This document shows positions 23,801-33,744 of a stretch of 64,000 nt of DNA, piece after piece. Where the stretch lies: contig NC_079318.1 of assembly GCF_029931775.1 (NCBI RefSeq), positions 76,171,614-76,235,613 on the forward strand, read 5' to 3'. The DNA comes from Euleptes europaea. Lineage: Eukaryota; Chordata; Lepidosauria; Squamata; Sphaerodactylidae. Position 1 is the stretch's first letter. Each line of letters begins with the position of its first letter. The notes under the pieces are model-generated. The model was not told the DNA's origin and made no database searches. It worked only from the letters and a program-made list of their open reading frames with translations. The translations under genes and the position numbers were made by a program.

Positions 23801-23955
23801 AATCTCCCCATACAGTGAGGTCCTTGTTCTATATAGCAATGGCCTCTTCTCTAGTTATTAAGACTGAACACTAGTAGGGTTAGTAAATGATTCAGTCAGC
23901 TCATGGTATTTTCTCTCCCAGGCTCCACTCTGCCAGCAGAGTCCACCAGCAATAA
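6967..23955 (+). CDS. RNF212B: RNF212B, RING finger protein of meiotic recombination (15 coding exons)
   Basis: Coding exons, from frame and splice sites: 6967-7066, 11293-11345, 12128-12202, 17260-17375, 18078-18138, 19726-19754, 20709-20749, 21554-21596, 21766-21799, 21937-21997, 22390-22429, 22799-22935, 23163-23224, 23306-23346, 23922-23955. They sum to 927 nt, 308 residues plus stop; human RNF212B is close to 300 (from memory). The protein begins [10 protein letters not shown]. The C3HC4 RING has C6, C9, C22, H24, C27, C30, C36 and C39 and is split between exons 1 and 2. A conserved [10 protein letters not shown] stretch and a coiled coil (about 77-135) follow, then a Ser/Pro-rich tail with two TPRP motifs. 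The start fits the family N-terminus exactly. The family consists of Zip3/RNF212-type SUMO or ubiquitin ligases on meiotic chromosome axes that stabilise crossover intermediates. The first five exons are very secure. The 3' exons rest on phase continuity and weaker similarity, and the terminal exon is open in more than one frame. Exon 6 could instead end at 19747 and use extra small exons. Confidence 0.85.
7067..8874. other. RNF212B intron 1, left part
   Basis: Contains a fragment of a tRNA-like SINE at about 7300-7330 (TGTGTGGTGTAGTGGTGAGA) and a small inverted pair: GGTGCCACTGGACTCCTGTT at 7745-7764 against its near-perfect complement ending at about 7800. Several open frames at 7760-8725 on both strands show no recognisable domain. 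Confidence 0.4.
9562..9846. mobile_element. hAT-type MITE nested in the larger hAT element
   Basis: Exact 8-bp duplication CTCTAGAG at 9554-9561 and 9847-9854. Ends CAGTGGTTCCCAGCC and GGTTGGGAACCAGTG are near-perfect inverted repeats. AT-rich core, no coding capacity. It is younger than the element around it. Confidence 0.8.
9855..10200. repeat. Array of direct and inverted modules inside the hAT element
   Basis: Phrases such as GGGGAAAATGTGCCTCTAGA, GGCAAAACCTCC and GAATTCAGAT recur several times in both orientations, separated by TTATTTTTGA/TAAGCCCC segments. The unit also overlaps sequence left of the nested MITE (about 9515-9560). No coding function is seen. Confidence 0.6.
10867..10995 (+). 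repeat. GT-rich tandem repeat
   Basis: About four units of GCTAGTGAGTGAGCTTG followed by a variable (GT)n stretch. Unit length varies between about 27 and 45 because of the GT run. It lies inside the 2.24-kb hAT element. Confidence 0.75.
12815..13378 (+). mobile_element. CR1-like LINE 3' fragment
   Basis: Decayed CR1 ORF2 end and 3' UTR: AAGGTACAGAAAAGGACAAT near the left, ATTCACTGCCATAGGATATA in the middle, and GGATACTGGACTAGATGGAC near the right, which are typical CR1 phrases. It lies in RNF212B intron 3. Confidence 0.7.
13379..15236. other. RNF212B intron 3, middle part
   Basis: No exon or known repeat recognised except the tetranucleotide array listed separately and a GT run at about 14485-14500. 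A duplicated phrase (GTCAGTTTCNCGGTGA/GTGGGTCAGTTTCAG) occurs at about 14225-14260 and 14320-14355. Confidence 0.35.
14829..14876 (+). repeat. (GATA)n microsatellite
   Basis: Twelve uninterrupted tetranucleotide units. Confidence 0.95.
15626..16535 (-). pseudogene. hAT transposase C-terminal remnant
   Basis: Two minus-strand segments flank the nested L1. The first (16535 down to about 16340) encodes [16 protein letters not shown] and [19 protein letters not shown]. The second (15831 down to 15626) encodes [20 protein letters not shown], then [27 protein letters not shown]...RNRLTD..L is the classic hAT dimerisation (hATC) block. The gene is interrupted by the L1 and lacks its N-terminal half here, so it is inactive. 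Confidence 0.85.
15832..16337 (+). mobile_element. L1-like LINE 3' end nested in the hAT transposase
   Basis: Plus-strand sequence with an ORF2-end-like stretch ([16 protein letters not shown] in one frame), an AT-rich 3' UTR and an end AATAAAAATTTATAAAC plus A tail. The transposase phrase AACAAAGTAA is repeated on both sides (about 15819 and 16338), giving a target duplication of roughly 11-13 bp. This dates the L1 after the hAT insertion. Confidence 0.7.
18150..19510 (-). mobile_element. Non-LTR retrotransposon, reverse-transcriptase 3' half, broken
   Basis: On the minus strand 19444-19247 encodes [20 protein letters not shown], the RT catalytic YADD box. It is followed after a stop by 19204-18749, a 151-residue frame with [17 protein letters not shown] and then [14 protein letters not shown]. 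The lower end (about 18540-18440) encodes a terminal Cys/His-type stretch ([11 protein letters not shown]). Order and strand agree with one LINE of a clade I cannot name. It lies in RNF212B intron 5 and has internal stops. Confidence 0.75.
19865..20082 (+). other. RNF212B: Candidate optional RNF212B cassette exons
   Basis: Two frame-compatible candidates lie between exons 6 and 7. The first (19865-19889, 25 nt) has acceptor TTTCTCTTCAG and donor GTGAGC, and would join an exon 6 ending at 19747 (phase 1) and leave phase 2. The second (20023-20082, 60 nt) has acceptor CCCTCTCACCAG and donor GTAAGAA and is phase 2 on both sides (reading [19 protein letters not shown]). Either fits before the exon at 20709. 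No similarity to the human protein supports them. Confidence 0.3.
20859..20888 (+). repeat. (GA)n microsatellite
   Basis: Uninterrupted AG dinucleotides of about 28 bases in an RNF212B intron. Confidence 0.9.
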
Positions 23956-24125
23956 CTGGGAAGACCAAAGCAACTCCGCTCTTAAGCAGCATCCTCATGG
24001 CACAGAAAGTCACCCCAGTCCTCAGTTCTGATCACATGGGACCAGCAGCAGAAACTCTGTTGAATTTTGCATTCCGGTGAGAAAGATGCTGTCTGGTACT
24101 GACATCTTCCCCTATAACTTCAGGC

Positions 24126-24141
24126 AATAAACCAAAATAAA
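24126..24141 (+). terminator. RNF212B: RNF212B polyadenylation signals
   Basis: Two AATAAA hexamers lie ten bases apart (24126-24131 and 24136-24141), about 170 bases after the proposed stop at 23953-23955. They sit in a non-repeat stretch, which supports 23922 as the start of the terminal exon whichever frame it is read in. Confidence 0.6.
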
Positions 24142-24724
24142 CATGTTTGATGTCTCAATAGAAGTCTGAACTGGATGAATAAACAAAGATCCCAAGCAAA
24201 CAGTGATACCGCCTCTTTTCTGCAAACTCTTCTACAAGGGAGATAGCATCTATAACTTCTCTAACTCCTAAGTAGGAAACTTCTTCTAATTAGTAAGATT
24301 AGCCAATTAATATGATTATATCCATCCCAGCGAGGTTCCAAGGGTAGAGCTTTACCTGGTTTGGTTCCTGTTGCAGGATATGTTATGAAATCTCAGCTGC
24401 CATTTTGGAGGTTGCCTAGTAAACCCCACAAACAAAGCTATACCATGAGAAGAAGAGGAAGATGGTGGTGCATGCGCAAGGAAGAGAGAGATGAGGCAGG
24501 AAAGAGGCAATGGGAGAACACAGCAGCAACTGTTAACATGGGTGAGAGCAGGTGGGGAGAGAAAAAGTGGGACCAGTGGCAGGGAGAGTTGTGGGTCTAA
24601 CATCCATCCCTGGCTTTATTTATTTTATTTATTTAATATATTTTTAACCTATCCTTCCTACAAGGAGCTCAGGGTGGCATACGGAGTGGCCAATGGATGA
24701 TTAAATACCATGTTGACAGTTGTC

Positions 24725-24880
24725 ATTGTTCTATTTCCAGTAGAGTTTTATTCCACCCTTTCTCCAAGTGTGACTGGCCCAAGGTCACCCAGTGTGTGGT
24801 GGGGATGATGGTGTGGTGGGGATTTCAACCTAGCTCTCCCAGATCCTAGTCTACCACTTCAATCACTACATCAAGCTGGT
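24725..24880 (-). mobile_element. tRNA-like SINE (GTGTAGTGGTTA type), minus strand
   Basis: Contains GACTGGCCCAAGGTCACCCA and, as reverse complement, the tRNA-like head that ends in a B-box-like stretch near 24815-24845. The same family recurs at 33745-33857, 33889-34110, 42188-42395, 50015-50198, 51985-52135, 58565-58765 and 60898-61142. Confidence 0.6.
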
Positions 24881-24967
24881 GATCGGTTGGGGCAGTGGGA
24901 TGGGGAGGGGAGGCAGGCTTGGAGTGAAACACCTGTTCTGGTTTCTCTGCTTTTTAAGTCTCTTGCT

Positions 24968-25173
24968 TAAAGTTGCCAGATCCCTCTTCCCCACCGGCAG
25001 GAAGTTTTTGAGTCGGAGCCTGAGAAGGGCAGAGTTTGGGGAGGGGTGGGGCTTCAATGCCATAGAGTCCAATTGCCAAAGTGGCCATTTTCTCCAGGTG
25101 AACTGATCTCTATTGGCTGAAGATCAGTTGTAACAGCAGATCTCCAGCTAATACCTGGAGGTTGGCAACCCTG
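24968..25173 (-). mobile_element. hAT-like 210-bp MITE with exact 8-bp duplication
   Basis: CTCTTGCT occurs at 24960-24967 and 25174-25181. Ends TAAAGTTGCCAG and GTTGGCAACCCTG. The internal blocks are the reverse complement of the forward copies. Confidence 0.85.
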
Positions 25174-25202
25174 CTCTTGCTGCCACTGTCAGCCTGTCGA
25201 TG

Positions 25203-25510
25203 AGAGGGGAAGAAGAGTTGGTTTTTATATGCTGACTTTCTCTACCATTTAAGAAAGAATCAAACCAGCTTACAATCACCTTCCCTTCCCCTCCCTACTA
25301 CAGAAACCCTGTGAGGCAGGCAGGTGGGGCTGAGAGAGCTCTAAGAGAGGTCACCCAGCTGGCGTCATGTGGAGGAGTGGGGAAACCAACCCGGTTCACC
25401 AGATTAGCGTCTGCAGCTCATGTGGAGGACTGGGGAATCAAACCCAGTTCTCCAGATTACAGTACACCACTCCTAACCACTGCTCTTCACCACTATACCC
25501 ATGCTGGCTG
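25203..25510 (-). mobile_element. tRNA-derived SINE with (AAG)n tail
   Basis: On the minus strand the element runs from a tRNA-like head (TGGTGAAGAGCAGTGGTTAG) to a tail AACCAACTCTTCTTC. Characteristic blocks: GTGGAGGACTGGGGAATCAA and AAGAATCAAACCAGCTTACA. The same family is found at 62797-63108. Confidence 0.7.
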
Positions 25511-25639
25511 GGATAGGAAAGCATGGTAAAGGTACATGAGGGTACATAATACAGCAAGCTTGTTGAGGCTAAGCAGGTTTGGTCCGTGTCTGAATGGGAA
25601 AGCTTTGCATGCTGCCTTGAGGATGGCAGAACATAAATA

Positions 25640-27034
25640 AATAAGCAGAAGAGATCTTAATAAGAGCTATGTTCAGGCAGAAATATTCATTTTCCAAGTG
25701 GTCACAACTATGGAACAGTCACAGAGTGAAAACATTTTGTAGTCTGCCACATAGCTTGCCTGGTCTACTGACCTTGGAGTCCTATCATTCCTTCACCTAT
25801 TGCACTGTATGCAACAACATATATTCCAATAAGCGTGGCTTTCCCCCCAAGATAAGACGAGATCTGATGTGAATGATATATATAGCCTAATCATTCAAAA
25901 CCAGTTTTAAAAAGCAAGAAATCGTCATGTAATGTATTCTGTCATGAACTGGAACAATTAAGTGTTCTGGACTGCCAAACTTTATTTTTTAATTTGCAGC
26001 ACATCATGGCAAAATGGGGAAAGGAGTTTAGAATTAAACTCTTGCATTTAACAATAAGGAAGGATGTTCTTAGCTGGCATAACTAGGGGTCATTTGCATC
26101 TCTGATGCCAAAGCAGAACCTCTGCAGCCTTTTAAAGCACTGGACATTGGGTTTACACACAGGATACGGGTGGTGTGGAAGTCCTAGATTAAACTGTAGA
26201 CTCTGCTAATGTCTCTTTATCAGTTAAACATTTCATGCCTAAGGCTGAAATTCTGTCTAGTCAGAGATCACCAGAATTGCAAGTGACAGGCAGTTCTTGC
26301 CTGGAATACCTTTAAAATTGTTTTAACAGGCATGCATATCAATAGCAAAGCACAAATTATTTAGGGAGGTTGTTTTTGCAACTGCAGCCTAAAATGTGTG
26401 CCTTAATATTAGCCTTCCGCCGCCGCCACCACCACCACTAGTAGTAATCGGGACAGTGAGATATCTCCTTACAAAGTACTTTGGGTAGAATGGTACTTAT
26501 AAGAAACTGTGGGCAAAACAACAACAACACGGTATTGGGAAGGTATTCAAGAGGTCTATGCATCTGTGAGCACAAGAAAAAACAAATCTTTTAAATTCAA
26601 GCAGCCTTGTCCATTTCTCTTCACCTCCATTTGCCATTAGGGATTAAATTGACAAAAGGTCAGAGCAAGGCATTTCTCCCTGTCTGTATCCTGCTCTGTA
26701 GGGTTTGCACATGGTATGATGGGTACTGTATAGGAGGATAAAGAACAAATCACATTGCTGGGGTCATGTGGACAAGGCCATAGCCAGGGAAGTTATGGAA
26801 TTGGGGATGAACCATTCCAGCATATCATGTTCTCATGTATGTATTGGGGTAGCAGTTCAAATAGTCATGCCTTGTGCATACATAAATATGGCTGTGCATG
26901 CAAACAAAGGAATTCATAAGCGTGTGTTCCTCTGAGTACGTGATGATGTGTGTGACTGAGGGAAAGTGTACATAAATATGCGTACATCTGGTATATGAAT
27001 AATTTTATACATTCATGCAGGAATTGTGTGCTGT
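25640..27034. other. Intergenic, apparently single copy
   Basis: No repeat with recognisable ends and no gene. Contains a (GCC)/(ACC) trinucleotide stretch at about 26417-26440. It could hold conserved regulatory sequence, but nothing in the sequence alone proves that. Confidence 0.35.
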
Positions 27035-27047
27035 AAGTAAAAGCAAA

Positions 27048-27354
27048 GGAGCCCCATGGCGCAGAGTGTTAAGCTGCAGTAGTGCAGTCAAAAGGTCTGC
27101 TCATGACCTGAGTTCGATCCCGACGGAAGTTGGTTTCAGGTAGCCGGCTCAAGGTTGACTCAGCCTTCCATCCTCCCGAGGTCGGTAAAATGAGTACTCA
27201 GCTTGCTGGGGGTAAAGTGTAGATGACTGGGGAAGGCACTGGCAAATCACCCCGCAAACAAAGTCTGCCTTGGAAACGTCGGGATGTGACGTCACCCCAC
27301 GGGTCAGGAATGACCTGGTGCTTGAACAGGGGACCTTTACCTTTTTTTTTTTTT
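27048..27354 (+). mobile_element. Sauria SINE, full length, 13-bp target duplication
   Basis: Perfect direct repeats AAGTAAAAGCAAA at 27035-27047 and 27355-27367. The head GGAGCCCCATGGCGCAGAGT carries the A-box region and GAGTTCGATCC is the B box. The tail (GATGTGACGTCACCCCACGG to GGACCTTTACC plus T run) is the Bov-B-like end known for squamate Sauria SINEs. This is the best single marker for a squamate source. Confidence 0.9.
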
Positions 27355-27367
27355 AAGTAAAAGCAAA

Positions 27368-28257
27368 CCTGGGTATTTCTGTTACCTTGTCAAAGGCACA
27401 GTTGCACTAATCTCCCTTCAGAAAAAATCAGCAGATGGGTCAGAGCGATCACAACATCAGCCTGAAAGTTTAATAAAGGCATTATCTCCTTATTTAGCCT
27501 CTTTGTTCTCCTTCCTGTAAGGATTCTTTGTTTTAGGCCAGATGTGAGCACTTAAAACAAATTCTAAGAGATCTGGAAAGAAGGATTTCTGCCAAGAAAT
27601 AAGATTCAAAAGTTTCACTTATATATCACCTTGTGACAAAAACATTTTTTTAAATTAGTTTTGCCAACTTTTTAAAAATTTGCCTTTGCTCCTATGTCTT
27701 TAAACCCACAGATTTCTTTGTAGACAATAACTGGTAATAGCATTTGTCTCCCTATCATCAAAAGGTTCATCTGCTCATTTCTGCCAATCAAGGTGTTCTA
27801 GCAGAGGAGCAAGTCAGGCCTGGTTTTTCCTGATCAGTTGGCAACTGTACTTTTATTATTATTTTTACAAGTAAACCCTGAGCTGATGTGTTTACTTGGA
27901 GCAAGTCTGAGCCCACAGCTTGAAATGGCAGGGAGGGAGGGAGGAATTGTTTAAATTCCAACTTGATGCACATTCCTAGGAGTAGTTCTAATAAATAAAT
28001 AATCAGTAAATGGGATCGTATCCCATTTGGCTTTTGGTATGGACCAATATTGGGGAGCTGCAGGTTATAAAGCCTTGTATTTGCCGCCTATAAAACAACT
28101 TGGAGATGCCAACAAGTCTCGAACACTCTGATTTCCAGATAAAATTTCATATTCAAATTTTAACTAGTTAAATTTGAAAGTTTCAGCAGATTCAGAACAT
28201 TTTTAAAAAGCTTTTCCACTGAATTATTTGAATAAATGTATTGATTAGTATATGTAG
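27368..28257. other. Intergenic, no gene recognised
   Basis: AT-rich, no open frame with a recognisable domain, no bounded repeat. Confidence 0.35.
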
Positions 28258-28981
28258 AAGATCTGCCCATGTCTGGCAGATCCTTGCCAGTAGGGAGCAC
28301 TTGTGCACCCTCCCTCAGGCCTCAGTCCAAGAGGGAATGAGGTTGTGCTAGGCCAGGTCATCTTGGGTTACTGCCGGCTACTAGTCTTGAGAGCAAGCTG
28401 TTATTTCAGGAATGCAGGAATCCGGGGGAGTCCCGCCAGGAGCTGGAAACCAAAATAAAGTCAGCGTGCAGAGGCGAAGTCAAAAGTCCGGTCCAAGGGT
28501 CAGAAGTCCGTTTATCAAAGTCTAGGAGCATCAGCAACAAAAGTCAGAGATCCTTTTGCAACAATTGCTTTTGCAACGTCTGTCTGTTCCAAGCCTGGGT
28601 TTAAGCTGTTTCTCTTTGCCTTAGTTCTCATCCTCAGACAACTCACAGTCTTGGAGCCATCTCCTTAGTGCCTGTAGGTGCGCACTTCTCCTTTTACTTT
28701 GCAACTCCATTCTCCCTTTTTGCCTGTGCTGTTGAGTGGCTTCAGGTGAGCTGGGTGGGTCCTGCTTCTGTGGAGTTACAGCTGCCTCTGGTTGTGTCGA
28801 AGGAGGTGATTCTGTGTTAACTTCCAATTCCTCAGCAGGGCTGGTGTTTACTCCTACCTGTTGTCCTTCACCCTGCCCTGCATTCTCAGCTGCCTGAGGT
28901 GCAATGCCCATTATTTCTCCCTGCTCAGGCTCTTCCTCTGATGATGCTTCGCCTGTTGAAGTCTGGGCCATGACAGAGGAT
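28258..28981 (-). mobile_element. LTR-like retroelement fossil (copy 1)
   Basis: On the minus strand the element begins TGTCATGGCCCAGACT and shares its start and part of its interior (AAGTCAAAAGTCCGG / GGTCCAAGGGTCAGAAGTCC blocks) with the copy at 57.4-57.9 kb. An acidic, Gln/Glu-rich open stretch of 122 codons lies at its start. Family is uncertain (Gypsy- or ERV-like long terminal repeat); the far boundary near 28258 is approximate. It is a broken, old copy. Confidence 0.45.
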
Positions 28982-29099
28982 CCCATCACTCTAGTTCATT
29001 GTTATGGCCTCTGTGCAGTCACACATGGGTACTGTGCCTGCACAGGCTGGCCTGCGCATGCACAGTACGCATGTGTGCCTGAACAGAGGACCATTCAAT

Positions 29100-29890
29100 G
29101 AACAACAGTTATAGGTAAGTGCAACATTGTTTTTCTTCACTTCTCTCCTGCTCCTTTCAACCTCACGAGCAGGAGCCAGCGTATCCTCTTTGACCTATTT
29201 CCCATTGCTTTATGAAGGGCCTGGTTTCTCCTGGGCCAGCCCCTTTGGAGGCTCCACCCCTCTGAACTCCCATGGTATCTGAGTAGTTGCCACCCCCCAT
29301 CCCAGCTTTGTTTCCCCACCCCGTCTCAAGGTGGCATCCCAGCTGCTCATCAGGCAGTAGGCTGTTAAAGGGTCAGTCTCTATTAAGCAGTAGGGCAGTA
29401 GGCTTTTCCTTAAAGGTGCCATATTTGTTGGCACTTTGGCTCGGGCCATTGACAGTGGGTCTCTGGCTGACCTCAGAGTCAGGGAGCCTGGGAAAATGTT
29501 CAGGTCCCCAACAGTATATGTGCAATAAATTTAGAAAAATCATAATTATGTACAAGAAAACGTTTGAAATGTAATTGGTTTCTTATAGTTCTGGACATTT
29601 CCAAGCCAAGTTGCTGGAAATGCTAACATTTTCTGAAACATGGAAGAGACAAACAGGGCTTTTCTTGTGGTGATACTCGCTGGTACTGAATAGCAGAACC
29701 TTTGGGTTGTTTTTTTAATCAAGGGAATTTCCCCCCCTCCCCCTGTTTATTTTTATTTTTTACTTTTCAGAGTTTTTTGCAAACTTGAAGAGGACCCTAA
29801 GTTTGCAGAAGAATCTGTTTAGCATCAGTGTGATCCTGATCGGTAGATTTAGGTGTCCGCAGATGGGGGTCACACATCACTATTGTGTGT
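29100..29890. other. Intergenic, no gene recognised
   Basis: No domain or bounded repeat seen. A short GT run at 29884-29895 precedes the next SINE. Confidence 0.3.
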
Positions 29891-29894
29891 GTGT

Positions 29895-30085
29895 GTAAAG
29901 TGTCTTCAAGTCGCAGCCAAATTCAGGCGACCCCCAGCAAAGGGGCTTTCAAGGCAAGTGAGAAGTAGAGGTATGTTGCCATTGCCTTCCTCTGCAGAGC
30001 CTTCCTTGGTGGTCCCCTTCCAAGTACTGACCCTGCTTAGCTTCCAAGATCTGACGAGATCGGGATATACCATGCTGCCTTCCCT
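29895..30085 (-). mobile_element. 5S-rRNA-derived SINE, minus strand
   Basis: Reverse complement of the 5S-like promoter region: AAGTACTGACCCTGCTTAGC and CCAAGATCTGACGAGATCGG correspond to the 5S internal control region. A GCCATTGCCTTCCTCTGCA body and CAAGTCGCAGCC tail follow. Confidence 0.8.
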
Positions 30086-30473
30086 CCCTTCACGTCACTA
30101 TTAAATATATAGATACTCAGCATTGTATGTTATATGTACCAAGCATGAAACACACTTCATATAGTATCACAATACATTTTACAGAAGCTGCGTGAGATAG
30201 GCTGCTGCCAGTGTTACTGCTCTAATACTATAGACTGGGGCACCAAATCAACAAGGGTAGTTGTTGGTCTGGTCAGTTTTGTTGATCTTGGGGTGTGAAT
30301 CTTCAGTTGGGTGTGAGAGGTTCTGGGTTCAATTCCCAAGCAACACCATGCCTGAGGAAAAGAGGCTGCACCTAAAATTGTGGAGGGGCGATGGTACAGT
30401 GGTAAAGAACCTGCTTGGCAGGCAGAAAGCCCCAGTTCCAATCCTTGCCTCTCCAGTTAAATAGATCAGGTTA

Positions 30474-30985
30474 GGGGAGGGCCATGGCTTAGTGGTATAG
30501 CATCTACTGGGCATGCAGGAGGTCCCAGGTTCAGTCCCTGGCATCTTCAGCTAAACGAGGATCAGATGGTAGGTGATGAGCAAGATCTCTGCCTGAGATC
30601 CTGGAGAGCTGCTGCCTGTCTGTGGAGACAATGCTAACCTTGATAGACCTGTAGTTTGACTCAATGGTCTTTTATGCGTGGCTGTTTCTCTTGCCGTCAC
30701 CCCTCCGACGACTTTGGGTCTTAGTTTTGGTTATGCATGCCGTTTCTGACCATCAGAGGTCACCTCGCTCTCCCCCTGCCTTTCCCTGCATGTTACCAGC
30801 TTTTTCAGGGACCTGTTTTATCTTGAATTTGAAAACACAGGCAAAACACTGGGGGAGAGCGAGGCAACATCTGATGGTCGAAACGGCATGCATAATCAAA
30901 ACAAAGACCCGAAGTTGTCAGAGGGATGACTGCGAGAGAAACTGTCATGCATAAAAGGCCAGTATCAGGCAGCTTCATGTGTGTT
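30474..30985 (+). mobile_element. tRNA-like SINE (TGGCTCAGTGGTA type) split by a palindromic MITE
   Basis: SINE body 30474-30665 (GGCTTAGTGGTATAGC head, CCAGGTTCAGTCCCTGGC B-box region, GATCCTGGAGAGCTGCTGCC). The tail resumes at about 30961 (AGTATCAGGCAGCTTCATGT). A second head-only copy lies at 30384-30460. The intervening 30666-30960 is a separate element. Confidence 0.7.
30666..30960. mobile_element. Long-palindrome MITE, about 295 bp
   Basis: The two halves are long imperfect inverted repeats: left GGTCTTTTATGCGTGGCTGT and right complement GGCCTTTTATGCATGACAGT, continuing about 95 bp with TTATGCATGCCGTTTC in both arms. A one-arm relative lies at about 41495-41568 in STMN4. No clear target duplication was found. 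Confidence 0.75.
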
Positions 30986-30999
30986 CAAAGCTAGAGCTA

Positions 31000-33426
31000 G
31001 AAAAGCCTACACTCTGCTTGAAATCTTGGAGAGCTTCCAGTTTGAATTCTGACTACTGAAACCCAGCAAAAAAAAATAAATCTGAATTTTTAAATCATAC
31101 CATTCCTTAAAAAAAAAAAAAAGTCTTCCTAGGAAAAGTATTCCTGTGTGAATAAAGCTGTACAAAGTATTGCTTTCTGCCCAAGGAAATAATTCCTTTT
31201 CCCCACTTGGTTGGATAACCATTGCTGGCTTGCTGTGGATGGAATGGGTTTTATTTGTCCTGGCTAGACCTCTCTGGTGCTCTCGATTGCCTCTGGAGCA
31301 TCCCTCCCTGTCCTCTGATGCCAGGATGCTTGCTGTGCTCCCTTCCATATCTGAAGACTCATCCTTGAAAATAGCATCTTTTGTATGACATCATCCCCAG
31401 CCCACCAGGCTAGCCAAGGAGTTACTCAGGCAATTCCTTCTTCCCGAGAAGATGCTGCCCAATCAGCAGGCTTTCTGAGCACAGCCAATCGGCTGGCTCA
31501 GAGGTGATGTCATGGTGAGAGCTTGGCAGCCTGGCTGATGCTAAGTGGATCTTTTAGCATCTCTCCCTGGAAGGAGGCGAGTGAGAGGTTGGGAGCGGCT
31601 GGATCACGAACTGGGCTTGCAAGGGGGTGAGTAGCAACAGCCACAAGGCGATACCCCACCCCATAAGCAGCTGGGGTGGGAAAGACCAGGGAAGTGGCAG
31701 AAACTTTCAAGAAGGGAAGAATCCTGCTCTTTTTGCCTATTATAGAAGTTGCTTTCTCTAGCAGCAGAGCAAGTGCTAAACTCTCAAAAGCAGGAGGGGC
31801 ACATTGGAGAGCCTACGCATGGGTTTGGAGGGGCACACCCCTGGAATAACAGGTGTATGCTGGCTTTTTGGGGCCAGCATGGAGTTTCCTGCACCTTTTG
31901 GTCTGTCCACATACCATTTTCTCAAAGCACACCATTATAAAGTCATTTATCTTTCCTACATATTCCCTGTCTCTTCTCCCATCATTCTCTTTTTTTAAAT
32001 CAATGATCTTTCATTTTTCTATCAATTGAAGCTTTAACAGAAGCCTATTGTCTCATCCTCTTCATTCTTGTTCTCACCATGTGCACGATGAATGGGATGC
32101 CCAGTCCTCATGGATTCTTTTCTTTCTTTCACGGGAAATTCCTCTACCCCTACTCTGCCACCCCTTTCTCTGTTTTTTCTCTCTTACCATTTGGGTATAG
32201 GGGTGGGGTATGTTTGTAATTTTTAAATTTTCTGCACGAAATCCCTGATGAAATTACATTCATTCATTATATATTATAGTTATGCATTAGCATTTGTATA
32301 ATAATTCATGCTGTACCATACAAAAGGATTGTTTGTTTCTTACAGTGAATTAAAACTGTTTAATTCATGGAGAGCATCATGGCACTGGTTGTGTGTATGG
32401 GAAATGCTTGTTGGACATCATTATGGAAAGCAATATAGGTTAAAGAAGCCCATGCAATTCTAAAGCCCTATCAATTTTCATTGGATATGGAAGCTTTTGG
32501 GGGAGAAAGGGAGGCATATCTAGCTCCCCTTTCCCCAAACAGTTCCTGCTCCAACTCTGACATTTTTGCAAGCCTGCAATGATGAACTCACCACCCATAC
32601 AGACACAATAACCAGGGAGAAGTCTGGGTCTGTGACATTCTGCAGATCTGCAGCAAGTGCAGGAAAGGCACATACAGTTTTAAATATGCCCTGGATTCAA
32701 CTTTGTGAAAATCTCAGCTCTCACTTTTTACTCCCCCACCCTTAAAAATAGCCCTTATTACCCTACCGATGTTTGAAACTAATGGGTGAGTAATCTCAGA
32801 AGCCAGAAGGGGTGTGGCTTTCCACGTCTTGAAGAACTCCCTAAACCCTCCCTAGGATTAGCTGAACGAGAATAAATCAGAGGAAAATGTGCAAACTTGC
32901 TCCGTTTGTTTTATTTGTGTGCTTAGTTATTTTGGTACAGAATCTGGATTGTCTGAGTGCAGAATTTTACTGGGGAGGGGAAGGTGTTTTATCTTTAGTG
33001 TGTGGCAACGTGGGTATAAAATTGGCCCTGCTAAGGAGCTCCTTATAATGTGATAGTGTCCAAACATGCGGTCCAATTAGCAACAGTTCTATGGAACTTT
33101 CCCTCCACTTTCCAGCTCCCTTAACAAAAAGCGCTTTCTTTGGTTTCCAGTGGCAACAGGCACACCCAGTGATGGTTGTCACCCATTCTGTTTCTTAGAT
33201 AGGCTTCTCTCTGTTCCTGCCATGTTCCTGTCTAACATTCATTTGCACAGACGAAAATCTGTTCAACCAACTTCACTTTGTGTGTGTGGGCTTTTTAGCA
33301 TAAAGCTGCTCTTGTATAGGGAAGCAGGGGCATAAAGTGTATATCAGTTTCACCAGCAGTTAGTTTGGCTCCAAACTTAGAGTGGCTCAGTTCCAGGGGT
33401 GGGGAATACCACCTATTGTTTAGCCA
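31000..33426. other. Intergenic, no gene recognised
   Basis: Mostly sequence with no known repeat ends. GC-richer from 31390 to 31720. No supported exon, RNA gene or promoter was identified. Confidence 0.35.
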
Positions 33427-33737
33427 TAGGGTTGCCAGGTCCCGCTTCACCACCGGCGGGAGGTTTTTGGGGCGGAGCCTGAGGAGGGCAGGGTTTGGGA
33501 GGGGAGGGACTTAAATGTCATAGAATTCAATAGAGTAGGGTTGCCAACCTCCAAGTGGTGGCTGGAGATCTCCCGCTATTAGAACTGATCTCCAGCCAAC
33601 AGATATCAGTTCCTCAGGAGAAAATGGCCACTTTGGCAATTGGACTCTATGGCATTGAAGTCCCTCCATTCTCTAAACACCCTCAGGCTCTGCCCCAAAA
33701 TCTCCAGGTATTTCCCAACCCGGAGCTGGCAACCCTA
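33427..33737. mobile_element. Two adjoining copies of the hAT-like MITE
   Basis: 33427-33535 is a reverse-oriented copy cut off after about 109 bp. 33536-33737 is a forward copy ending CTGGCAACCCTA, of which the last 60 bp belong to subfamily B (TCCAGGTATTTCCCAACC). No intact target duplication, so this is probably a rearranged nest. Confidence 0.65.
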
Positions 33738-33744
33738 GCTGAGA

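Noticed and set aside
28621-28989. 122-residue acidic open frame as a host gene
   Set aside because: It lies at the start of an LTR-like repeat related to 57.4-57.9 kb, so it is treated as part of a fossil element.
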